Below are positions 54,801-64,000 of a DNA stretch of 64,000 bases, piece by piece (the stretch's first letter is position 1; the number at the start of each line of letters is the position of its first letter). The stretch is from positions 124,001-188,000 of the forward strand of contig JABVXV010000009.1 of the NCBI GenBank assembly GCA_013365325.1, given 5' to 3'. Position numbers and translations under genes: made by a program. The notes under the pieces are model-generated. The model saw nothing but the letters and a program-made list of their open reading frames with translations. It was not told where the DNA came from and searched no databases. Source of the stretch: Dipetalonema caudispina. Its lineage: Eukaryota; Nematoda; Chromadorea; Rhabditida; Onchocercidae.

Positions 54801-56888
54801 AATATCAGCAACTCTTCCACCAAAAATGATTCCGTCGGGATACTTGTCTGATAAAAAGCCATAATAGTTCCTAAAAATTCCATCCTTTAAAGCAATTAAT
54901 TAACTAAACTAAACACTTCATTATGATTTTCAAGAGAACTAAAGATGTAGTGGGATTTTCATTGAAAAATTTAAAATTTATTACCAGATTGTTCCGCAGT
55001 AACGAAAAAATTTGCAAAACGAAAAACAATCGCACTGCAAGTCGCAGCCAAAAAACCACGCCAATAATTTTTTACAGCGAAATATTTCGATGTGGATTCT
55101 ATTGCATACAACACTGCTGCAGAAATTTTTGTTGTTAAAATTGTAAATAAAAATTTGCAAGTGTTTGGTATGATATCACATATTTCGCTAAGAAATTTCA
55201 ATTCGAAATCAAAAGTTAAACTGAGTCATATTCTCAATATAATGAATTAAATTCAAAACAATAAAAAAAATTCACCGCCTACAGGAGCTGAAAATGTACA
55301 AGCAATGCCAACAGCACAACCAGAAGAGAGCATTTCCATTTCTCGACCTTCATTTGAAAAAAATTCTGTATAATGGCAACTGGTAGTTACTTTACTCAAA
55401 ATAGTTGCTACAATTGCACCCATATGTACAAATGGTCCCTGAAAGTTTAAACCTTATAGATCACAAACTTAGTGTTTGAAAAGTTGGGATTACATTTTAA
55501 AATTTTAAATTTTAAAAGTTAAAGTCTAAAAATTTTAAAAATGCTAGGAATTTAAATTCAGCAAATGTATTATGGTATTTTGAAAAAGACATATGCAACT
55601 CGAAAAGTAGCACTCTTTGAATGAATGTGAACACTATCTGGACGATATTTGAGCTTGACACCATTACTGATTAGAAATGATATCCTGGCTCTCAGAACAG
55701 CTAAAGGAAGATTTTTGGAAAGTTAAATTAGTGGGATGAAATTTTTTTTATCTTAGAAAATAATAAACTTCTTTTCCGATTGGGAGACCACTACCAATTG
55801 CCAATGTTAATCCAATCATTTTTGCTATAAGTGTTCGAACTGTAAGATAATTTTCCATTTTAAATCCATGCATTATTACTTTCACTTCTGGTATGCCTGA
55901 ACCTAAATAAAAAGGAAATTAGGTAGTGTTGTAAAGAGTTGAAAAAGCGAAGAAATCAATAGTGAAATTTGAGGCGAGGTGAATTTTCCATTCTTGGCTA
56001 TTACTTTTGTTTGAAGAGTAGCAATAGACAATTTCTGCAATATTTTCTTCCAAAGAATAAAATTTTTTTACTTATTTTTGGTTTAGTTTAACTTGTTCCG
56101 ATCCTCACAGATCATAGCAAATCAGACTAAATCAAGAAATAAATTAACTAACTTCTCCATTCATTTGATTTGAAAAAAGAAGTTTAAAATAAACAAACCA
56201 ATAGCTTGCTTTGAAATCCATAAGCATGCAGCAGCCGAAAGAAATGTCAATAAAACGACGTGTAGAAGCCAATATGATAAAGCCAAGTAATGGTACGAAT
56301 GTAATCGTAGAGCATCATAGAACGCCACATGACCTTTATTTAATAAATAAAACAAATTTATGTAAATAAAATTTGCGGTATATTTTAAATTAAACTTTAT
56401 AGCTCTGAAAATCTGAACAATTAGATTATCTCATAATATGGATTAATTTTATGGAAATATGATACTATGTATCAGAAGAAAGGCCGAAAATTTTACTATG
56501 TTGTAATTTTTCAATGCAAATATCCATAACAACAGATAAAATGGCCGTTATAATGCCAAGCATAGCTGAGAGACACCAATCTTCCACTAAGAAATGCAAA
56601 ACATTTCTCATTTGTCCTAAAATAAATGTCCGATTAAAATCTATCAAAAAAAAAAAAAAGAAAAAAAAAAACAAGAAAAAAACATTGGGGTATGAATTTT
56701 CCCGAATCAAAATTTTAAATTTCAATTCCTCGATATCATATTTAATAGGAAAAATGCATACTTTTACAGAAATCAGCAAATGATTCTTTGCTCTGTTGCT
56801 TATTTGCATCCAATTCGATGTCTGCCTCACTTTCATCTTTTACGACAACCTCACTGCCTTCCAATAATGAACTTTTTACGTTATTCAT
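48827..56888 (-). CDS. clh: CLC-family chloride channel/transporter with CBS domains
   Basis: Voltage-gated chloride channel family, plasma-membrane ClC-1/2 branch by sequence. 19 in-phase exons, 854 aa: 56762-56888, 56497-56616, 56199-56333, 55769-55902, 55276-55438, 54985-55116, 54789-54870, 54514-54615, 54242-54470, 53578-53745, 53198-53375, 52930-53027, 52509-52624, 51912-52048, 51494-51626, 51129-51283, 49805-49965, 49496-49582, 48827-48934. Chloride-pathway motifs are present: GSGIPE (128-133), GKEGP with gating glutamate E172 (170-174), and GVFVP (479-483). CBS1 lies around 595-680 ([21 protein letters not shown]) and CBS2 around 740-854 ([20 protein letters not shown]). The start ATG sits four bases behind a GGACAG acceptor. 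Exon 9 begins with an A-tract giving K/R residues 334-342 after a 43-nt intron; this junction is the least certain. The 854-aa length is usual for the family. Confidence 0.94.
54438..54467. repeat. Homopolymer A/T tract inside a predicted chloride-channel exon
   Basis: On the plus strand nine T, one C and twenty T. On the minus strand it lies three bases after the acceptor of exon 9 and reads as lysine codons with one arginine. Tract length sets the reading frame here. Confidence 0.8.
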
Positions 56889-59800
56889 AGCACTGTCCAA
56901 AATGCAAAAACAAAAAAAAAAAAAATGAAGAAGAAAAAGATTGATAGATTCAAACTAAAACGGCCACGAGAATGAATATAAAGATTATGAAATTTTGAAG
57001 GATAGCAGAAGAGATTAATTTCTAAGGAAGATTATGTTGAAGATTCTCGATGTCTTTTAACCTTTGAATCAAAGATCGATTATCAGTACTCGCGGTGATA
57101 GGTGAAAAATATAGGCCAAATATTGATGTCTAGAATCTGTTCAACATCGCATTTGTTAATCATAAAACAAAAATTGACTTGCTATATTGTTTATTTCATT
57201 AAGATATAGATATGATAATATATTTGGAAATTTTCACTGATTAATGGAATTTCTTCAGAAAAATAAATTCATTCAGTAATTGCTTGAAATTGAATTACCT
57301 CCCATTCAAGGAAAAGCCATTAAAAAAAACATAAGAAAATTTTCTCCTATTTCGAAAACCACAAACTTTTTTTCTTTTGAAAGATTTTAGAAAATTGAGA
57401 TAAGTTATCCAATTACATAAGCATGGTGAAGGAAATATTTTTTAAAGAATAAAATGTAGCCAATAAATTTCACTGCTAAACGTATGTTGACGTATATTAC
57501 GTTCAAATAAAAATTAGAAAAGTTAGCATAGATACGAATCATTTAACTATATGTGAAGCCCATTGATTATGTAGGATAATAAGAAGTAATTTCTTCATTA
57601 AAAGAAGTACGACATAGTCTAAGCGAAGTGAAATAAAAACGACAAAGATGTAATTTGTAAAAAATTTTCAAAACTAAAAATAATAATTTAATTATAATAA
57701 TGAAAAAGTGAATTATTTGTCATGTTAAAGATTTATGGAAGTGCATGGTTAACTTGTTTCTGCACTGAATTTGAATTCATTTCATATATACAGAGCTGTA
57801 TTCTATATTGTAAATTTCACGAAATAATTTTCATAAAATATTGTCATATTTTGCTGTAAAAAAAGACAAATCAGAGATTACAATTGTTGGAAATTAATAT
57901 GATAGTAGTTTTCGAAGATGATAAGCGAAGGATGATTAGTTTTAAGCATTAAGCACTTTCCCACTTCCAAATTAATTGTTGGATTTAGATTGAAGTAATT
58001 ATCTTCCTTTTTTTTTGCGAACAATTTAAACCAATAAAGTGTTATTTCATGACATATATCACTTGCTGCATCATATGAATAAATGTTTTCATACCTGCAA
58101 AATAAGAAGGAGCAAAGTTCGAATTTCTATGCATTTGAAAATTATTACAATCGTCGTAGGAAGAGGGAAACACAACAGAACAACTGCATAAACATTCGAG
58201 TCATTATTTCATTATCAAAAGGATGCTTATTTGCATTAAATGTTTTATTATTCTTAGCTTTTCATCACTGAAGAAAAAGTTAATATTAAAGAGATCTTCT
58301 CTTTCAAAATATTTGTTCAAACTTTGACTGATGCAAAACTTTAACAAACAGAACTTGCGAATAATAATGAAATGAAAGGTAAATTAGAGAATAGATTGCT
58401 TTATTGAGTAGATTGCTTTATTGAGACAAAAATTAATGGAATAAAAATGAATTACTCATTTCTATTAATTTTCCTCAAATTTATTACAATTAAATAAATG
58501 GCAGATTAACGGTTAGGAAATCATTTTATCATCTCTTTTCTGAAGGCCAAAAGAATGATTGGAATATTTGAAAATTGAATTGAGATAGTTATTAGAGGGA
58601 CAAAAAGTCTTATGAAATTTTTAGTAAAAATTTCATAAAGAGAAATGAGCCATTTGCTTTAACGTAATTTGATTTAACCATTAAATAACATTAGGATTTA
58701 GCATTAAATGCAAAAGGAAATGGAAAAATACTTTTTCAGTGATGTCATTTCTTCATTATTCAAATTATGTAAAACTAGCACATATTGGCGTTTTCGTCCG
58801 CTAAATGCTATTTGGTGATTCGTCGTTCACCTTGCATGATTTAAATGAAAAAATCATTTTATTATCAAATAAAGATGTATGGTGAGAAAATATTTTGTAA
58901 TTTATGAACCATAAACCAATAGATTCTTTAATCCGAAAACCGGAATCAAATACCTTACCTTGACATCGTTTCTCATTTCAATCACTTCAAAAAGTTGCTC
59001 TCGGCTAGAATCCTGACAAGGTCATTGAACAGTCATTTTCGTTTCGTTTCAAAAGCTTTTACTGAACTTCTGGGACACAATCGGTGCAACCGATTTGAAC
59101 TTTTTCCAAGATTTTGAAGTTCAATATTCTCACGTTGTCACCTCTTTTGCAGAAAATTTGAAAAATTGCAACTTCAAAATATGCATGAAATGTGATTTTT
59201 TCCCTTATTCTTTTTTTAGAATTCTATAAAAATAATTTAAATAAGACCCACTTATCACAGTTTTTGGAACATATATTTTTACCATAGAAAAATCTACGTG
59301 AAGGAATTTTCAGCTTTATAGTTAAGATTTCGATATAAAGTCGGAAAAAAAGCGATTGGTAATGAAAGTTGTATAAATGCATGATTTAAAGGGTGTATAG
59401 CATCGCGGGAAGAATACTCGTAAGATATTTAACTTTTAAAATTTGATTCATTGGAAATAGTTTCTTCAAGACAAAAGGCAGAACTTTTGTTTTGCCCATC
59501 TAATTTTATAATCAGTTGAACACTTATACCGCTTGGATATTGAAATCTTACTCGGTAATATTCAGAAAAGTTCCAAAATTCGGGTACAGAATTCATAAAT
59601 TTAAACGTTTGTCTGGTAGCTAAGCAATTCAGAAAACAGCCCGAAAGTTGTTTTTTATTTTTGTTACTAATTAAAATTTCTATTGTATAAATGAAAAATC
59701 TGAAAGCTAAACATTTAAAAGTCTATTTAGCTCTAAGATTTTTTATTTGTCCAATAGACATTTAAAAAAATTCGAATTGACAAACAAATTCAATTAATTG

Positions 59801-62800
59801 ATAATAGAGGAATTATATTGCTAATACTTACGCACTGAATTATTTGTGTTAAATGTTTTTTCCACTTCACTTACGTGGAGAATATCACGCTGGAAGGTCG
59901 GTTCTACATACTATCAGTCGTTGAGTAAATGAAATATTTCGCTGTATAAGTAAGCATGAAGAAAGAAACAAGCGGAATACTGAAATTTTGAATAAGAATG
60001 GAAAAGTATTTAACATTTTATTTTTGGGCGGTAAATTAATTAAAAACATTAATTGACATATGACAAAAGGAAATGATAATGTCGTGTTATCGATACTTTC
60101 AATTAGGAATGTTTAAAAATTTTGAAAGGTATTTTTTCTAAAAGTACCAAATTGATGAAATTTGGAAAATTTGTTAAGCAAAAACGAAACGCTTCGACAA
60201 CATTATAGGAAGTGTTTCGGCATGAATTTCTAAAATTTGCATTTGTTATCTTTTGGATAGCACTTCTTGTGGCGAGCTCAATTTTATTACTTTTTTCATT
60301 TGGCAGCATGTGACATATTACTGTTACTGAGTAATGACTCATGTCATCTATTACCGAATGAAATTTCACTTCTCTTTCAAATTAGTTCCAAATTTTCTAT
60401 CAAAAAAAACTTTTCTTCCCACTTATTTCAATCCATTTCGTCAATTTTTATCATCCGTTTAGTGACAATTTGCTAAATATTTCTAAATTATTTTGAATAT
60501 TTTGCTTTGTTTTTCTTGTTTTATCTAAGAACAAAATTTTCAAAAAGTTGAAAAAATGGAAAGAAACTACCGGAAGATAATTCATAGTTGAAATTGAACT
60601 AGAAATTAGAAATAAACGATAGGAATATTCCAGTTAAGTATTATAACTTGAAATGCTCTTAATTACATCCAAGTTAATAAGAATAAGGTAATTTTATTAT
60701 TATGCAAATTGGACTCTATGATTTCCTATGAATATAATTTTATCTTTTTAAAGTTTGCACATTGCCAAAGATAGCGCTTTAATTACTTCAGAAATGACAT
60801 CGAAAATTATCAATCGATCTATTTGTCCTTATTTAATAATTTCTAGAATACTTCACGAAGAGTATTTTAAAAAATCTCATTTTTTTCTCACTTCAATTTG
60901 TTAAATATTGAAGTTAAATTGAATGACAAAATTCATTTGTGTTTAAATAACGATACACAGTACATTTCCATGCGATTTGGAACACTCATCAAATGTAAAT
61001 AAACTCTCAGGACCTATTTATTAGCCTAAAATTTAAATAGGAAAAATAAATGAAGCGAGAATAAAAAGGCGAATATAGTAGACCAGTAGAAAAACTCACA
61101 TTTTTTTAATAGTGGATAAAATCAAAGTTGTATCTGTCAAGTGTTAATTTTCAAAAAAAAAGTATTTATATTTGCTTTACCTTTTCTTTTTTTTCTTCTC
61201 CAATAGAGCAAAAATCAAACTTTAATAATGAACAATTTGAAAAGATGACATTCCAATGCATTATTGAAATAGCTCACATATATATCACTATTATTTATTT
61301 AGCACTTTTAGTTTGAAAAGCTTAAAGTTTTTGAACTTTAGAGTTAGAATTAAAGTAAGAAATCAATAATTTGAAATTCGAAGGCAAAGAAATAAATTGA
61401 AAGACAATAATAAATTGGAATACATCCAGTATCAGATATCTTTATAATATATGTTAGCTAAGAAAACATGTGGTTAACGGCAAGAAGTCTGAAAAATTAT
61501 CCTTAAAAAAGATTAGAAGGAAATAAATACAAAGAAATGTATTGGTTAGAAAGACATTGATTTCAACTGATCCGTTTTGAATTATCCCAATTTCAGATTT
61601 ATTTGAAGCAAAGTTTTGTATCGAATTCTTTAAAAGATTGATAGTACATATTTATTTATCAAATAAATACTAACAACTTTCTTCATCAAAAGAAAAAAAA
61701 ATCAGTGTTTTAACTTCACTATCAAAGTTTACTTCAATTTCTCGATATATACTTATCCATTCCAGTTTTTATTGGTTTAGAATTCCGTTAGGTTAATTTT
61801 GTCAGTTAAATACTTTAACATCACTCCTAAACCCTAAACTAATTTTATGGATCAAAAAAATGGGAAATATTTTGATGATAAATGAATTTCAGAGCAGATA
61901 TTAAGCTGACTCAAATTGCAAAACTGGAATAGGTAAATAAAGAGGTTGGTGTTATTCATCGTATATGAATAAGAATGTACTTTTTGATACCTTCGTCCAT
62001 GTTTTTCTCGTGTTCGAATAGTATTTTGATTGTATCAGATAAAAAAGAACAATGGATCGGATGGCGAACATGTTGTTGACCAATTTTACGTACCTTTCTT
62101 TTCATATCATCTTACCTTTTATGCATTTGATCATACTATATCTCACAAAAACGTTGAAAATGTTGATATCGCAGACAAGTGATGGAAGAATGATATAAAC
62201 TCTTCTTGATGGCAACAACAATCGTGAACATGCAGTTGTCACTTGTCAACCAATTAGTAACATAATTAGGCATATAAAATGATTTTTATAACTTAACTAA
62301 TATTCTAATTTCGTACGGGCCAGAAAATGTCATATCAAAATTTATCTCCGAAACCATTCTCTTCTTCATATTTCGAGTTGAGTTAACCTTTCATAATAAT
62401 TTTATAATCTGTTTGAAATTTCACAAATTTAAAATATTTTAATGAATTCGACTGAAATGAAACGCGGCAATAGTAATATAATAGCATGTATGAGAATGAC
62501 ATTTTTTTTTTAATTAAAAAAATAAATTGTAATTAATGAGAGACAAACGAAAATCAAACGAAGAATAATCGATCATTATGGCTTAGTTAAATTGTTCGTT
62601 AAAAATTTCGAAGAGTTGACATAAAATTGTTGTAAAACTCAAAGAGAGTTGCTAAAATGAACCATCGATTAATTCTCTTCATTTCTTTATCAAAAATAAA
62701 ATGAAACATTTGTACTACCAAAATTCTATTATTATCTTAATGATTACTGTAACATAATCAATTGAAATTACAACAAGTAATACAATAATTTGATTGTAAG

Positions 62801-64000
62801 TAAATATTCAGCTAAAGATGTAATAAAGTAATAAACCTTCCATTAATCAACACAAAAATGACATCGACAATGATTGGATACAATTGCCAAATGAAACTGT
62901 AAATGAGTAATGGTGAACTCTTCGATGAAGAGAAGAATTGGCAAAATATGTATACATATAAAAAAAAAAAAAGAGCATTTTCCTGTTGTTTAATGTGAGA
63001 CTAACATTGTCGTAAAAATTTATCGAAGAATTTTCTTTTTACAATTTTTCTTTTTTTCCTTTCTTTTCTTTTCTTTTTTCTTTTTTTTTTTTCTTTTTTT
63101 GTTAAATTCTAATCAATATTTTGTAAAATTTAATGTCCGAAAAAGAAATAATGCGGGGGAATAGAAGAGGAATAAAATGAGAAATGATCGAAAGATTAGC
63201 TTCGTCGAGCAAAAATGGTGTGCTATTTTGTTATGACGTAGATTTTACAAATCATTTTTCTTCTTTCATCAACCCTTCCCCAATGAAATGAAACAAAAAT
63301 GGCATCGTTAATAAATGGAATGTACCTATAAATAAACTCTCATCAATAAACACTTTTGTACACAGAAACTTATTGTGCAATACTTTCAATGAACTTTTCT
63401 CTCCATTCATGATAATATGGGTTTGCAATAACCGGAAATAGAAAACCTTATTCAGGAATACTGTTTATTGATCATTTATCAAAATATTTGTTCTATACTC
63501 TTCCTTTTTTTGCAGTTAAGAATAGTCTTTAATAATTTTTTCATCCGGTATGATTCAGTATGAAAATATTCATCCTGAAAAATCATACGATATTGACAAG
63601 CTTTCCATCCAATTTATCGCTGTTTGTTGATGAATAGAAGCTTTTTTTTTTTTTTTTTGAACGAGCTTTCATTGAAATTCAAATTTTCACTATTATTTCC
63701 CGAAAAAGCAGCTTGAATTGTAAGGCAAAAGAATGAAAAATATCGTATGATTTACAAATTGAATGTCATATCAAAATTTCTTAATGTAATATTTTTTAAC
63801 AGTTATGAAAGAAAAAATTTTTTTATAAAAATGAAAGTATTGTTAGAATGTGAGAAATATTTTAGGTCAGTAAAAATCAAACTTTTCTTCAATTTTTTAA
63901 ATGCTTTTAAGTTCTCAAATGTTCATGCGGCAGCAATAATATAAATGAAGTTTGCGGTAGGAAAAATTACTTTTTTTTGCATCAGAGTTGACGAAGAGAT
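56889..64000. other. AT-rich region upstream of the chloride channel gene
   Basis: About 7.1 kb with no gene I can support. ORFs at 58083-58271, 60103-60369, 60267-60476, 61128-61316 and 63747-63944 are short, AT-driven and without family resemblance. A GATTGCTTTATTGAG tandem pair lies near 58395-58425, and pyrimidine-rich low-complexity tracts occur near 63040-63110 and 63640-63660. The promoter of the minus-strand channel gene should lie at its left edge. Confidence 0.5.

Noticed and set aside
63040..63110. CTTTT-rich pyrimidine tract
   Set aside because: Simple low-complexity sequence; no gene or splice site attaches to it.

Overview
The window looks like a gene-dense stretch of a nematode nuclear genome, most likely a filarial or other spirurid worm. 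The DNA is strongly AT-rich. Genes are split into many short exons with GT...TTTCAG-type introns. Several first exons sit just behind an unpaired TTTCAG-like acceptor, as expected for spliced-leader trans-splicing. The proteins fit a nematode: a meiotic HORMA protein of HIM-3/HTP type, a P-glycoprotein and a CLH-type chloride channel. I rebuilt exon chains by hand from splice signals, reading-frame phase and protein family; every internal junction listed keeps phase. Species and gene names are inference.

Minus strand, 1-26.2 kb: three genes point the same way. From upstream to downstream they are a short protein of 189 aa with an eIF4E-binding-like motif (25406-26206), the largest subunit of RNA polymerase I (9897-24299; 34 exons, 1778 aa), and a HORMA-domain meiotic chromosome-axis protein (1658-6984; C-terminus unresolved). 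An orphan coding-like block lies at 7226-7474. The shared orientation would allow an operon, but the spacings are wide.

Plus strand, 28.7-46.9 kb: an AAAP-type amino-acid transporter (28776-32845) carries a tandemly duplicated 45-nt exon. A complete full-size ABCB/P-glycoprotein follows (37276-46937; 25 exons, 1282 aa), with both nucleotide-binding domains intact.

Minus strand, 48.8-56.9 kb: a complete CLC chloride channel/transporter with two CBS domains (48827-56888; 19 exons, 854 aa) converges on the P-glycoprotein. One predicted exon runs through a long A-tract that reads as poly-lysine.

The remaining stretches (7.0-9.9, 26.2-28.8, 32.8-37.3, 46.9-48.8 and 56.9-64 kb) are AT-rich and mostly featureless. 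They hold a few unassigned ORFs, hairpins and short repeats. I found no rRNA or CRISPR, recognised no tRNA, transposase or Wolbachia-like insert, and saw no strong candidate for a wholly new system. The best leads are the duplicated exon, the eIF4E-binding-like protein, the A-tract exon and the perfect hairpins.
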